A stretch of DNA of 64,000 nt from Pteria penguin. Its lineage: Eukaryota; Mollusca; Bivalvia; Pterioida; Pteriidae. Where the stretch lies: the NCBI GenBank assembly GCA_035048485.1, contig CM068581.1:60871393-60935392 (forward strand). Reading direction: 5' to 3'. Below are positions 1 to 13,532 of the stretch, piece by piece; position 1 is the first letter of the stretch, and every line of letters begins with the position of its first letter. Below the pieces are notes generated by a model. That model saw only the letters and a list, made by a program, of their open reading frames with translations, did not search any database and had not been told where the DNA came from. The translations under genes were made by a program, and so were the position numbers.

Positions 1-1743
1 TCATGAGCACAGAGTGAATTAAGTACCACGCTCAGATGAGATTGTGAAGTCTCATGAGCACGGAGTGAATTAAGCACCACGCTCAAATGAGATTGTGAAC
101 AGTCTCATGAGCACATAGTTAATTAAGTACCACGCTCAGATGAGATTGTGAACAGTCTCATGAGCACAGAGTGAATTAAGTACCACGCTCAGATGAGATT
201 GTGAAGTCTCATGAGCACGGAGTGGATTAAGTACCACGCTCAAATGAGATTGTGAACAGTCTCATGAGCACAGAGTGAATTAAGTACCACGCTCAGATGA
301 GATTGTGAAGTCTCATGAGCACGGAGTGAACTAAGTACCACGCTCAAATGAGATTGTGAACAGTCTCATGAGCACAGAGTGAATTAAGTACCACGCTCAG
401 ATGAGATTGTGAAGTCTCATGAGCACGGAGTGAATTAAGCACCACGCTCAAATGAGATTGTGAACAGTCTCATGAGCACAGAGTGAATTAAGTACCACGC
501 TCAGATGAGATTGTGAAGTCTCATGAGCACGGAGTGAATTAAGTTCCACGCTCAAATGAGATTGTGAACAGTCTCATGAGCACGAAGTGAATTAAGTACC
601 ACGCTCAGATGAGATTGTGAAGTCTCATGAGCACGGAGTGAATTAAGCACCACGCTCAAATGAGATTGTGAACAGTCTCATGAGCACAGAGTGAATTAAG
701 TACCACGCTCAGATGAGATTGTGAAGTCTCATGAGCACAGAGTGAATTAAGTACCACGCTCAAATGAGATTGTGAACAGTCTCATGAGCACGAAGTGAAT
801 TAAGTACCACGCTCAGATGAGATTGTGAAGTCTCATGAGCACGGAGTGGATTAAGTACCACGCTCAAATGAGATTGTGAACAGTCTCATGAGCACAGAGT
901 GAATTAAGTACCACGCTCAGATGAGATTGTGATAAGTCTCTTGAGCGCGGAGTGAATTAAGTACCACACTCAGATGAGATTGTGATCAACCTCATGAGCA
1001 CGGAGTGGATTAAGTACCACGCTCAGATGAGATTGTGAGAAGTCTCATGAGCACGGAGTGGATTAAATACAACACTCAGATGAGACTGTGATAAGTCTCA
1101 TGAGTACAGAGTGGATTAAATACCACGCTCAGGTGAGATTGTGATAAGTCTCTTGAGCGCGGAGTGAATTAAGTACCACACTCAGATGAGATTGTGAAGT
1201 CTCATGAGCACGGAGTGGATTAAGTACCACGCTCAAATGAGATTGTGAACAGTCTCATGAGCACAGAGTGAATTAAGTACCACGCTCAGATGAGATTGTG
1301 ATAAGTCTCTTGAGCGCGGAGTGAATTAAGTACCACACTCAGATGAGATTGTGATCAACCTCATGAGCACGGAGTGGATTAAGTACCACGCTCAGATGAG
1401 ATTGTGAGAAGTCTCATGAGCACGGAGTGGATTAAATACAACACTCAGATGAGACTGTGATAAGTCTCATGAGTACAGAGTGGATTAAATACCACGCTCA
1501 GGTGAGATTGTGATAAGTCTCTTGAGCGCGGAGTGAATTAAGTACCACACTCAGATGAGATTGTGAACAGTCTCATGAGCACGGAGTGGATTAAGTACCA
1601 CGCTCAGATGAGATTGTGAGAAGTCTCATGAGCACGGAGTGGATTAAATACCACACGCATATGAGATTGTGATAAGTCTCTTGAGCACGGATTGCATTCA
1701 GTTTCACGCTCAGATGAGATTGCGTTAAGTGTCATAAGCACGG
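1..1743. repeat. Satellite of alternating 51/53-bp monomers
   Basis: About 33 tandem monomers run in from the left window edge. Each begins TCATGAGCAC and contains GAATTAAGTACCACGCTCA. Two variants alternate: a 51-bp form (CAGATGAGATTGTGAAGTC) and a 53-bp form (CAAATGAGATTGTGAACAGTC), giving a 104-bp dimer as the higher-order unit up to about 925. Beyond that, monomers are more diverged and a block of about 260 bp is duplicated 369 bp apart (GATAAGTCTC at 931 and 1300). Each monomer can fold: GCTCA-ATGAGA is complementary to TCTCATGAGC. The array decays near 1743, as expected at an array edge. Its left end is outside the window. Confidence 0.97.
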
Positions 1744-3098
1744 ACCAGATATATATTTTGAAGAATATGCTCATTTAGGTACTTTCGGGGTACTTTGTTC
1801 TAAAAAATGGATATCTGAACGTCCAAATGTGATAAACTTGAATGAGAAGAGTTAATACATTAAATGAATTAATGTAATAATATGCAGATACATATATACA
1901 TCTGAATCACAGTGTCATCTATAGACAATGTTCAACGACAGACCATTATGAATTCATGAAATTCAGAGAGATAAAACCAGGTGCCTGGTAAAGGTAAGCG
2001 TCTCCTAATGGACGGCCACACTTGTCAATCGAAACAAATATTCATTTTAGGTAACAATAACGATGCTTTTCTTTGGACTTGACAGCAATTTTCGGATTCG
2101 AATGTAGGGTATGTCGATGATATGATGCAAGCTTTCCCCTTCGGGTGAGCATAAGATATATAACTTTATGCAAACGCCAACAATCACTGCCTTAAGTAGC
2201 GGATCCAAGACATACATTGTATGGAAAAGAATAGACTGTTACACGAAGATACTTTTGAAATAAAAATAAAATATTTATATATGACACACTATTATATTTT
2301 GCTCTCGGAAAAAAGTATTTTTTAATGGCAAACTACCCGTATTTGTTATTAATGCAGACTGTTTCTACTAGCTAACGTGTATTGTTCATAGATATAGTTT
2401 GCAATTAAATCACTTGAAAAAGGTCAGGTGGTCAAAATTTATTTAGATTTTTAGTGATTCTTGTTATTTACATATATATCACACACTTCATTTTTTGGAG
2501 GATTTTAATCTACTTAATAAAGGAATATGTAATAAACCACATAAATACAAAATTTATCACAAAACAAAAACGCTAAATTCTTCACATAACTTTTATTTAT
2601 TATTAATTGTTTATTCTTATGTTATTTTAAATTAAATTATTCATTTTCTTCGGAACAAACAATAGTTTGTATGTCGGTTACATCCAATAAAACTTTTTAT
2701 CTGACAAAAATAAAATTGACGTCAGTACTATCCAGCGATGACTGTAAAAACGCCTCGATGTCATTAAAAATAATCATTCTAGTAGTTTTTCAATATTGCC
2801 TAAGGGTTTCTTCCCCTTTATATCGGCAGCTTGTGTGTAGGCCTAACATTGGAGGTAACTGGAGTGAAATGTAGACAGAGGCAATCGTTATACATAAATA
2901 TACCAAACATGTGTCTATCTTTCAATTTATTTAAAATTTACTTGCATGTATTCTACTAGAAAAAGAAACGGGAAAATTTTCTGACATCAGGACTGGAAAA
3001 TGGTGGAGGGTGACTGGTGATTTATTATTATTATTATTTTTTTTGTATAGGTCATAGTGAAAAATAAAGCCATAGCTAGATTGAGTTATTCGTGATGA
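1744..3098. other. Non-coding spacer
   Basis: AT-rich single-copy-looking sequence after the satellite. Apart from one dispersed repeat copy near 1961-2016, I see no exon-like ORF, RNA gene or tandem repeat. Confidence 0.6.
1961..2016 (-). repeat. Dispersed repeat, GGCGGGT/GGAGATGCTTACTCC family
   Basis: Read on the minus strand this matches copies at 19603, 37045, 49632 and 63480: a GGCGG-type start, then GGAGACGCTTACC and a CAGGCACCTGGTTT-like block. No terminal repeats or ORF are visible. The family is unclassified. The copies differ enough to be old. Confidence 0.6.
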
Positions 3099-3273
3099 GG
3101 GATATGCTTGCTGTAGTGGTTAAGCGCTTGTCTTGCGGTGCTGACGATCCGGGTTCGATTCCCGGATGGCGCCACTACGTTTAAGAGGTTGGTTACATGT
3201 ACCTCCTGCTTCCATGTCGCGATATAACTGAAAAATTGTTGAAAGCAACGTAAAACACAAATCAACCAACTAT
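3099..3273 (+). mobile_element. tRNA-derived SINE, family 1
   Basis: The head has an A-box-like GTAGTGGTTAAGCGC and a B box GGTTCGATTCC, the two internal pol III promoter elements. The body carries CCATGTCGCGATATAACTG and the end is GCAACGTAAAACACAAATC followed by AACCAAC. Other copies are at 17757, 18087 (reverse) and 25556, with a fragment at 13468. It is too extended past the tRNA part to be a tRNA gene. Confidence 0.85.
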
Positions 3274-5101
3274 TTGTAATGCAGAGTTATCTACCATTTC
3301 AGTAGGAGTACAGTGTAAAATAAGTGTGACGTAGCAATCTCCAAAGCAGAGTTGTCGTTCCTTTACAATCCACACACACACCTCTGACAACGTCTCAGGT
3401 TTTCCAAGATTCTTGTAAAATCAGAGTTTTGCCTCTAGACGATATGACTTGGTCTTCAGTGGCTTTATTAGTTAAATTTAAAGCATTTACCATGTTACAT
3501 TTAGTTTTATTCGGGCTTCTACAAGAAATAAACCCAGAATTTATACCGCACTATATTTTCTCAGCGTACAAATCAGCGATTTTATGTAATACAGTTTGTC
3601 AATAACACTATCATTTGCACCTCATTGTCTAATTTTTGCCCAGATAACTTGAATACGATGACATTTTTTCCCAAAACACGCAAAACAGTCTATATTCTCT
3701 GCCTTCTGACTAAGGACTACTTTCAGTAGTTGGCAGAGATTAAAAGGAGTGCAAGGATCGTAACTCTGACGTAGACCAAATCTATGGAAACCGATGTAAA
3801 CTACGGAAAATTTTGCCAAAGAAATGACGTTTCAATCGGAATTCTTTGACTTCACCATGGTTTTGGTGTCAGATACCTAACGAAAATCTCTAATTCAATA
3901 GATAAAGGGATACTGATCTGCCATATGCTACAAATCATACGACTTAAGCGGAATCAATACAATCATGTATCGTGGCTTAATCCATCTCAGTGTCAAGTTC
4001 CTTTATCGCCTATAAAAGTGATAATTCATAATTAATTAAACATAGAGCATGACGTGTCTTGATGCAGCCTGTGAAAAAGCAAATATTTATATGTCCCTTC
4101 CTACTTCTCGATAAATGTCACTTTAATATTTGGCGTATCAGAGTCAACTCGGTCTAATATAAAGAGCACTTTTCGCTGAAACAGATAAGTTAAATATTTA
4201 CGAAGTCAAAAATTGATATACTGAGTGGCCGGCAGACATTATCGGTAAACATGCAAACTCAGTCAACATCACTGTAGCTATAGGCAAAGCCTCTATTGTC
4301 GACCAGTATATAGCTATGGGAATGCCACATATGTGGACTTGCGAGAAAATTAAAAAAGACAAAGCTGGACTAGCCAACACGATAAAATCCAGCTGTGAAA
4401 TCGAAATGTATTTATGTGTGCGTGCAATTTCAAAGACTTTTTATTTACCCAGATAAAATAGAATTGCAAAAATTCACAAATAATTATTTTGTAAACAATG
4501 TTTTCCGGGGTTTTTGTTAACTTTGTTTATATTTTTATTTGTTATCATTTATTTATTTTATTAATTGTAATTGACTTCTATTGGTATAGGTATCATTTAT
4601 TAATATCAGAAATACCCCCAGTATTTCTCACATACGGCACTTTTTAAGTATAATTATTTTAAAGAATTTATTTTAAAATTAATTAAGTACTAGTTCTCCG
4701 TACTTTTGTCTAAACAATGGTGGAGAAAATTATAACCAGGAAAAGTCCTCCTTTGTAACCTCTGGATTCGCCGGTCTTCGATGAAACAAGAAATTAACAA
4801 CTACTTATGACAATTACATTGTACTTTCTGTTTGAAAGTGAAAGTACACAAAATCTAAGATGAAGAAAATTGGTCGTGGATGCAATTAAATCTAGTGAAT
4901 TTACGATGAAAATAAGCAAATATAGCCATTATTGATTGAATCTCACCGTAATTTACCTAGGTAAGTCCGACAATAAAACGGTGCAATTTTATAAAACTCT
5001 CGATTTTTTTCTGTGCATATGATACATGGATATGAAAGTATGAACTACATTACTCAATGAATTCCTTGATTATCCGATATCATTACGAATGATAATCCAT
5101 C
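3274..5101. other. Non-coding spacer
   Basis: AT-rich sequence with no convincing exon, RNA gene or tandem repeat. Short ORFs of about 60 codons show no recognisable domain. Confidence 0.55.
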
Positions 5102-5285
5102 ATGATGCCGGTCAGTCTTTTGTTTTATGTATGTCAGTGTCTACCATGACAAGGCATGTGTTTTCATTGTCTCATCCGAACGATAGGACAAAGGTGTGAC
5201 TCGAACCAGGAACCTCTTGGTCACGACTCAAGCACGCTATAGACTGCAATACACATAACACGTGTGCCCACTCGAATAGGAACTG
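5102..5285 (-). mobile_element. Old SINE, family 2
   Basis: On the minus strand a tRNA-like head with a GGTTCGAGTCAC B box is followed by a stretch matching the family 2 body (a run corresponding to GTCTCATCCGA and CTACCATGACAAGG on the plus strand). The tail is eroded. Better copies are at 12035 and 52132. Confidence 0.6.
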
Positions 5286-5889
5286 TCCAGGCGCTCAGTA
5301 TAATTTTAAGTATGAATTCTGCTACATAAGCATATGAATAGAAGTTCTAAAGTACATGCAGAATAAAACATTTATTTTGTTTACTATCCTTCTTTATCGA
5401 GTCCATAAGTTATGTTGCCCTTTGAACAAGCCCGGCTAAAGCCTTAACATGATTAAGTATTTGATTGGATAACGTTACAAATCCTCTGAAACAATCGTGT
5501 GTACAAAGTTATCTCCGTGCAAGAATAATTTCTTTAAAAGGGCGCCACATGATGATCGAAAATACTCCCTTTCTGAATTGCTTCCATAGCTTTAAAGCAC
5601 TTAATCCACTGATGTTTGTATACATGGTTACTTCTTTTGTCTTCTCATAGTGTTGTTTCTTAATTCAAAATAATGCAAAGTAACACTATGAGAGGATAGT
5701 ATCCACCTAAACAGGAAAATCGCAATTACAATAACGTCAACATACTCGCGCACTTTGTGATGTCATGACGTCATAGAATTTGGTAAGTGACTAAATTCAA
5801 ATCGTGACGGATTTTAGTAGTTGGGAATTCATGGACAAGTACACTACTTATAAAAGAAAGATAATAACTTTTAAAACAAGCTGTGTTTG
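5286..5889. other. Non-coding spacer
   Basis: Nothing recognised. One chance ORF of 61 codons is present. Confidence 0.5.
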
Positions 5890-6095
5890 TGAAACACTAA
5901 AGGCCCCGGCGGCACCAAAGCCCAAAAAGTTATTTTTAGCGTGAAGGTCATTGTCAAGGTCAAAAGGTCAACGACCTTGGTGTCATTAGTTGAGTACGTA
6001 TATCAAATATGAAGTCTCTATCCCTTACGGTTCAAAAGTTATAGCCAAGGTTAAAGTTGACATCAGACAAACAAACTCATTTGGTCTTGCATAAC
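5890..6095. repeat. AGGTCA-rich dispersed repeat fragment
   Basis: Contains AAGGTCATTGTCAAGGTCA followed by AAAGGTCAACGACCTTGG and then a 'TATCAAATATGAAGTCTCTATCCC...AAAAGTTATAGCC' stretch. Similar AGGTCA-bearing sequence recurs at 33160-33530, 37800-38230 and 47190-47220. Probably an old dispersed repeat; unclassified. Confidence 0.5.
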
Positions 6096-6587
6096 AGATA
6101 AAGGACACATTTCTGTCGCTCGACCAAAATAGCAGCATGCATGTTCATCTCGGTAAAATCATGTAACGCGATACACAGTTATGTGATACGGTATTACCAT
6201 CGGACAAATGGCCATAAATAACGGTTACAGAACAATATAACATCTGGATATTTATGTCATACCAATATCACGACTATATTGCTGCAATCCTTAAAATACA
6301 ACTATAGATCATATAGTTGTCACAATTAATGATAGAAAGAGTATCATCATGGAATCTGTTATTGATTGTCTCCCTTGGGCATACAGGGAAATAGTGTAAG
6401 GAAAGGAGATCCGATAGTTTGGAACTACTAACATCAATTTTAAATTACCGACTGTGAAATTATTTTGTCAAAAATGTTTGAGTTTTCTACTCATTATATT
6501 TAAAGCTTTCATCATACAGATAAATTTTAGTTCGAATTACAGGAGATGTTTAATGCTTATAGGTTTATCTATCTTCCACTGTAGTCC

Positions 6588-6588
<1 letters not shown>

Positions 6589-6650
<62 letters not shown>

Positions 6651-6720
6651 TATTATTATTATTATTACTGTTGTTATTATTGTTATTATAATAATAATAA
6701 TAATTATTATTATTATTACA
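6589..6720. repeat. (ATT)n microsatellite with inverted tail
   Basis: Long ATT/TAT trinucleotide run that turns into ATAATAATAATAATTATTATT, so the end can fold back. A second ATT/TTTA-rich patch lies at 7012-7112. A 240-codon ORF here is only poly-Ile/Tyr/Leu from the repeat. Confidence 0.9.
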
Positions 6721-7112
6721 TGTATTATTATTAATAGTATTAACTTTTATACATGTTTATGGTTTGTTCTCTTTTTTCACTATATAATAATGGCCAGCTT
6801 CTTGTCTATTTTTATTACATTTTTATCTATGGTCGGTTTGCTGTCTATTTTATTATTTCTGCCATTTATGGCTCACTTGATGTCCATATTTATTGCCTCT
6901 TTTTCTATGGTCGGTTTGCTGTTTAATTTTTATTGTCTCATTTTTTTCATGGTCGATTTGTTGGTCTATTTATATTATCCCTTTACTTACTTCTGCTCGA
7001 TTTGCTATCTTTATTATCATTATTATTATTATTATTATTTTATTTATCTATTCATTTATTTATTTATTTATTATTTATCATTATTATCTTTATTATTATT
7101 ATTTTTGAAATG

Positions 7113-10100
7113 CATTATCACCATGAAAACTCTCGTAACACAAACATACTTTCTTAGAAAATGCTTCAATATGTGAAACATTTAGTAATGTTTATTTAAG
7201 CTTTAATTCATTGAAGGAATCCCGTATGCCAGCTCACGAACGAAAACAATACAATGGAAAACAATTTACAACAGGTGTGTGTTTATAAGCACGCCTGTAA
7301 AACAAATGAAAACAGCATCCGCAATTAGAAAAGTATAACTGCTTACTTATACTAAAGTGTACGGTGTTTATTTTTGAACGCTTGAAGCCCACCTGGAAAT
7401 TCTTGGCATGTCCAAACAATGTTAGAGTAGCAATTTCCATATCCAAACACTCTTATGTTACTTGTTTATTTTTCATACACATGGCAGGAATTATTTGTGT
7501 AATATGTATACCATTATGTCTGTCGTCATCTGGTCGTATAGATACATCATCGATATCTATCTGAAGGTACCTGATCCTACAAGCTGTTTGTAACAAATTG
7601 CAACATGTAAGCTTTTAATTGTAATTTACGCAGATAAACGCTGTGGAATAATTCACCATATCGCAAGCAGTTTGGCAGTTGTATTGCCAACATATTGACG
7701 GTAGGCGTTCGATCAGCTACCTTTTGTATTATCTCAGGTGTTTCTTATCCCTTCTTCTGTGAGAGATAAAAACCTGTGTTTGATATGATACCGTTGTCGG
7801 AACAGCAGCGATAGGAGGCAAATAAGATAGGAGAAGCTCTATACAAATATACAAAGTGTCGTATTCATCCGCGCCCGTGCTCCTCTTGTTATTCCACAGA
7901 ACAGAGGACATTGATAATATCAAACAAAACCGACTGCGGCTGATTCACTCAATACAACTTCAATCAAACTTGGCAGTAAGGATAACATGTCGCTTTATTG
8001 TCTGTTTAATAAATTTGCCAACAGATATGTTATTCGACACGTCTAGTATGATGCTTTAATGTCTGAGATTTCACAAGGGAGTTTGGAAGGACGGGTCTCT
8101 TTAGGAGAAAGAGAAATGCCTCTTAATGTATGATAACACATTAAGATTGCACTTAATCAGCTGATGCGCCGATACAATTACTTAAAACAAAATTGCTCTC
8201 GTTAAAATGAAACAGTTGTCATGTATTGTGCAATCACTCCAGTTCTCGAGGTTTTTTTCTGTAGGAGAGAGCTTGAACACCATTGAGACGGAACCGGCAA
8301 AGAGATTAAACTATTTCCGAAAAGGCGACGGGAATTTCCATCCTATTGAGCTACTTGTGGTATTACATTTGCTAAGAAAACTTGGAGTACTATTACAAGT
8401 TAAAAATGCATTTTTCCTTCAAAATAACGATTTGAAATCCCAGAGACACCTCATCTAGATCTGGTAGTTAAGCACTAATAGTTTTGCAAAGCGGTTATAT
8501 GTAACGATATGTAACTGAAAAAAGTTATTTTACAATTATGCTTAATTCTATCAAAATGTCCCAAATCAATAGAAGTTTAGTATGCCAAGCTGAATTCTAG
8601 CAAACCATCCCAAGTAAAATTCTATTTAAGTATCCAGGCTAAATTCTACCAAATTATCCCAAACCAAACCAAACTTGATCTGCACTTACAACGAGTCTGA
8701 TGAGAAGAATTTATAATCCAAATATACCATGATAACCATGTAAATACTGGTCGTTACCCAAAAACATATTCAAGCCTCTAGAACACAAATCAATGAAGGC
8801 AGATCAGTACAAGAGACAGACTAATGATCCCTGTCTATAAATATGCTAATTTGATAGAGAACGACATATTACATTGTGTTCATCTGATTGCTATCTGAAG
8901 AGGAACAGTTCTGTACATCCTGAAGATCTTTGCATCCGTCTAGGCAACAGACGGGACGCCAGTGCTTCTCAACATATGGGACACGAATCATAACAAAGTA
9001 GCCTGCTGCTTAGCTTACTCTTGTATCTTTTTCTGTATCACTGACTTCACCTCATATCAAAGAAATATATGACTTCGGCTCCCCTTTCTTTAACCCCTTC
9101 AGATTGTAATCGGAGGGGCTTTTTTATAGCTTAGGACATTTTGCCAAAATATAACACAAGTCTGACGCATGTGTATGTAAAATACATAATTATATGGTAT
9201 TATGGCTAAGCCGGCTGTAATGCATGTTTACCTCAGTGAAGCGGTCACCTGTATATACCGGACATATTTCTATAACAATATAAGCCCCTTCATTAGTAAG
9301 TAAGTTCTTACATCTTTAATCACACTTTGATTATATAACATAATGTATTAAATATAACGGAAAATTAACATTTCTGATTTCAATTATGTGTATATCTAAT
9401 TAAACTTACTCATTTAAGTATTGTGCTAATGGCACTTATTTGGAAATGATAGTACAGATCAGTGAAGTGTCCACATTCTAAAAGCACAGGTTTTATATTT
9501 CAAATGAACATTGTGAAGAAATACACATTACCCCTAGAGCAGGATAACAAAATCTATATCAAAATCCATATCAAACATCTAAGTGCATGGTGAACACAAA
9601 TCTATTTTTCATACCCCCAGTAAACGATATAATAAAATACCTTTAATTGAGTTGTCATGGAATTAGTCCAGCTATGATATTCATTTTCAGGAAGCATTTA
9701 CAATGTTTCATATAGATACAGTTAGGCTTACATAACATGGAATCCTATGATCTTCCATAATGACGATTTGGTAGCTACATTTACGTTTTATAGGTATTTT
9801 GCAGAACAGTATTAGTCGATTGAAATTATTTTCTCTGGGACATATTGAAAATAAATTGATTCACTTAAAAACCGTACAAATTAAGATTCAAGAGAGATCG
9901 TCATTACTAAACTTCATGTAACTGATTATTTTCATCAACAAATTAATGAAAGAGTTATACTTATCAATGGGATGTTCTACCTTACGGAAACAAATTAGTG
10001 TAATCTTATTACCTCTATGTTCTTAGTCCTAATATGAGGTCATATAACTTGTAAAACTTGTAAGGATCAGTGAGGTACACTTCGATTTTGCTGATCAATG

Positions 10101-11467
10101 AAAAGGTTGGATAGCTCCCAAAAAGATGGAAAATAAAGGGTCGGATATCTTATTGCACAACCCCATGATCTTGTTAGACCCCAAATCAAAAACACATCTT
10201 CTTAATTGCCCATGAAATGAAGTTGTAATTGAAACAACCACACACAGTTTTAATGTAATATAACGAATTCTGTTTGATTGAGATATGGGCTTAGTTCAAT
10301 CCTGATTGATATGATAATATCAGCACCAGTATCAGATAACGGATCCAGCTCCGGTTCAGCTTTTTTGGATATCATAATTTCTTATGTTTCCGTTTTACGT
10401 CATTTATGTTTTATATAAGTGTGTAGATTACATAAGTACATTAAATCTTTTCTAAAGCGATTACTTCTTGTATCTAGACTTTTTGGTCAAGGTTTTCTCC
10501 ATGTAAAGAGCTTTACCATGAAACCTTGACTTTTTCAAATAGTATCTCCACCGTTTCCATTTTTCAAACTCAATTTTTGAAGTTTCATGACATATATATG
10601 TAATTACCTACCCTTTAAATTATATTTAATAAGTAAAAGCTTATAAGATATGGGATTTATAAATCGTGTTCAGCTCAGTTAGTGAAGCTTACATACATAC
10701 CCCTTCATTAATACAAACGTTGTAGGATGCATGCAATTTTATGTGGCCATCGAAAAGTAATCACGGATAGAGTACAAGAATATATCAGTAGAAGGGGAAA
10801 AATGGGGGTTCATAGACATTTCATCTGTTACCCTTAGAACCTACGTTATCGAGAGCTGAGGGAGTTGCCCGGATGAAGAACATGACTGTCATGACTAATA
10901 ATGAAACGAGCCTATGCGTGCACCTCTCGGCCCGGATGAAGATCCCTCATTGGTGCTGATCCACAACTCATTTTAAAAGGAATATAGATATGTGGTGCCA
11001 TGATACATAACGACCAACAATTCAATAATAAAAATAAAAATCAATATATTTAAATATCTGTAAGTTTATGTAATACTCAACAATCTTTTTTTTTCAGTAA
11101 AAGGAATGATGAACCAATAATAATTGATTTGAAAGTGAGAAAGATTACACAAACCGTAAAAAATAATAACACGTCTTGTATGCTTATTTCATACCCCAAC
11201 CTACAATATTTTTTTGTTGTTGTGTACACGGGATGGATCGACACTCGGCATAGATAGCTGGGGAGATTAATGGAAGAGGGGAGGATGTTCTTTTGTATAT
11301 GTAATCAAGTCCACTGGTTCCTTCCGCGTACTCCAAGTTTCCTCCACCATGAAGTACTGGTCATTACAGCATAGGAGAAATAATCCCGGAGTCAAGCACT
11401 GATTATTACAGCATAGCAGAAATAATCCCGGAGTCAAACACAGATTATTAAAATATAGGTGAAATAA
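7113..11467. other. Long non-coding region
   Basis: About 4.3 kb of AT-rich sequence without an exon with splice signals, a domain, or a tandem repeat that I can recognise. The longest ORF (8207-8458, plus strand, 83 codons) has no recognisable feature and I do not call it a gene. Confidence 0.55.
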
Positions 11468-11661
11468 CAGTAGCGGATCCAGGATTTCCAAAAAGTGGGG
11501 AATGTGAAAGTCAAGTATAAGCTAAAGTACCTAGTCATTTTTGGATGCAAAATCTGGAGTTTTACTCATATTATTTGAGTGTTTTCAATCTTAACATCTA
11601 TATATGCTTTGTAAATTTGTGGCGAAAAAGGAGGCCCCCCTCCCTTCTAAATCCGTAACTG
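11468..11661. mobile_element. Non-autonomous DNA transposon, CAGTGGCGGAT family
   Basis: Starts CAGTAGCGGATCCAGGATTT and ends AATCCGTAACTG, imperfect inverted ends related to the element at 22410-22554 (CAGTGGCGGAT/ATCCGCCACTG). There is no coding capacity. No clear target-site duplication is seen, consistent with age. Ends of this type occur in hAT elements; that assignment is from memory. Confidence 0.7.
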
Positions 11662-12034
11662 ACAAACTCGGACGTGACATGTTTAAGATCGAAATCTACT
11701 TGAACTACATTAAAAATTTACAACAATGGTAAGGAAATGTTTTCAGAGAAAGACCATTTAGTGTTAGGTTTCAATTTCCTTTAATGCTTAATGAACAGAA
11801 GCGTTCAAGTATAATTTAGGAAATTGGAATACAACATATCAGTCATTATATCATAAGAGGTTTCATTCCATGTTTCCTGCCAACATTGAAGAAATGAAAC
11901 ACAGCAATATCAAACAAGGCTTTGGGTCAAAATGAATAGAAAAAGAATAAATGAACCGAACATTCCATAGATTTCACTTAAAATGAGCTCTCATGAGTCA
12001 GATATCAACGAAACTAGCTAAATATCCATTATAT

Positions 12035-12307
12035 TAATTGACTGGATTGAATTGTTTTACGTCACTCCACGATTATTTCACGTATATGATGACGGCATCT
12101 GCCTGATGCACTGCATTCAAATTTAAACCTTTGTAACGGACTCACCCAAAGCAGTGAGGGATCTTTTACGTGCCACGCCTACCGTGACAAGGGACCTCGG
12201 CTTTTACTGTCTCATCCGAGAGACAGAGCACCGGTGCGCCCAGGGCGGGAGTCGGACCCAAGACCTCTCGATCATGAGCCGAGCACCTTATCCACTTGGT
12301 TACACTG
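12035..12307 (-). mobile_element. tRNA-derived SINE, family 2
   Basis: Minus-strand element. The tRNA-like head is at the high-coordinate end (plus strand reads GGGAGTCGGACCC... GAGCACCTTATCCACTTGGTTACAC). The body includes the complement of CACGCCTACCGTGACAAGGG, and the 3' part reads CGTGAAATAATCGTGGAGTG then ACGTAAAAC. Homologous to copies at 33531, 36484 and 52132. Confidence 0.8.
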
Positions 12308-13467
12308 TTTTAATATCCATTAACTATTAGTGAGTTCTTCTGTTGCATTTATTTGATAAATTCAATACTTTATCTCTAGCGAAATGTTATAACAAAAACG
12401 TAGAAATAACCCTTAACTAAGGGCGAGGGACACAAGTGAAAATAGTGTGATCATTCGGTTTTGTTTCATCTCATCACAGTATAAAGGAGCAACTATTTGA
12501 GTTTCATGGTGGGGGAGACTTCGCAAAAAATAAATTTTCCGGCTTGCAATGGAGGAAAAATAAATTTTCCGGCCCCAAGGGTCGGGCAAAACGAAAAAAA
12601 ATATAATAATATTCTGATAGGGGTTTTGTGCCAATTAAGGTGTAGTGTATATCGTATCGGCCCGAATGGCGGCCGAAATGTTTGGGTGTAAGTTTGATCC
12701 CCGTCTTAAATTTCATTAATAAGTGTGAAAATAAATAATCCGGCTCTTAATATTGCCCCCCCCCCCAAAAAAAACCAAACCAAAAACAAAAACAGAAAAG
12801 CCCAACCAATTCCGGCTCACAAAAGTCTGTGCCCCCCCCCCCCCTCTCTAAAATTTATTTAGTTGCTCCCTTACACATTTTTGCATATTACGGACGATTC
12901 AATAACAAAGATGTATAGGTGTGACTCTGAAAGTATGTGAAAAACTTCGTTTGAATCAACTAAACGCCTAAGTGATCAACCCACATACGCTTCATGTTCG
13001 ATGCATGTCTTGTTCTCACCATTCGCTATCTGTTCTGCCAACTAACAATGACATTCACATTCGTGGAACGCCATATCAGACAAAGCACACCAAACAAAAC
13101 CCCCCTGACGTCAGAGAGAACACTAATGTTTTACGTTTGTTATTCAGATTTATCTTGTATCTCCGACAGTTCCTGTACTTACCTTCCAATACGAAGAAAT
13201 ATTTAAATTTAACGAAATAAAACATTTCCATCTACCACGGCGCGATTGAAAATGGCTGTTAATTCTTGTCCTCCATCAATAAAACATGCTCGTGATTCCC
13301 AATAATTTGACGAGATGTAGTCGTTTAGATGCCAAACAAATCGGGTTTTCTTGAAGGCAGACGAAAAACAGGAATGTGCTCTTGACTGTGTAGAATCCCC
13401 CTTCTATACAAATTGATTTATTCATAATACGACGGAAGAGAACTTCATCATTCATTTTACTTGTGCT
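12308..13467. other. Non-coding spacer with homopolymer patches
   Basis: Holds poly-C runs near 12758 and 12831 and a short duplicated AAATAAATTTTCCGG (near 12527 and 12556). No supportable gene; overlapping 60-82 codon ORFs have no domain. Confidence 0.55.
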
Positions 13468-13532
13468 TAGTTAATGATCAAGCGCTTGGATCATGGTGCA
13501 GACGATCCGGGTTCGATTCCCGGATTGTTCGT
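13468..13532 (+). mobile_element. SINE family 1 fragment (tRNA-like head)
   Basis: GATCAAGCGCTTGGATCATG followed by GACGATCCGGGTTCGATTCC retains A- and B-box-like sequence of SINE family 1, but the body after the head is lost. Confidence 0.65.

Noticed and set aside
1..1743. CRISPR-like or hammerhead-bearing array
   Set aside because: Units are contiguous without variable spacers, in a eukaryotic context. The monomer contains CAGATGA, not the CUGANGA...GAAA core, on either strand.
3110..3175. tRNA gene
   Set aside because: A and B boxes are present but the sequence continues into a conserved SINE body shared with other copies, and a complete cloverleaf is not evident.
4690..4712. Short similarity CTAGTTCTCCGT(A/G)CTTTTGT with 14777-14799
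   Set aside because: Only about 20 bp match and the flanks are unrelated, so no repeat family can be supported.
6454..7176. 240-codon ORF of poly-isoleucine and tyrosine
   Set aside because: Encoded by the ATT microsatellite and AT-rich flanks; composition is that of the repeat.
8690..8715. Second hammerhead candidate (CTGATGAG)
   Set aside because: No GAAA segment or stem II partner at a suitable distance; only the CTGATGA string matches.
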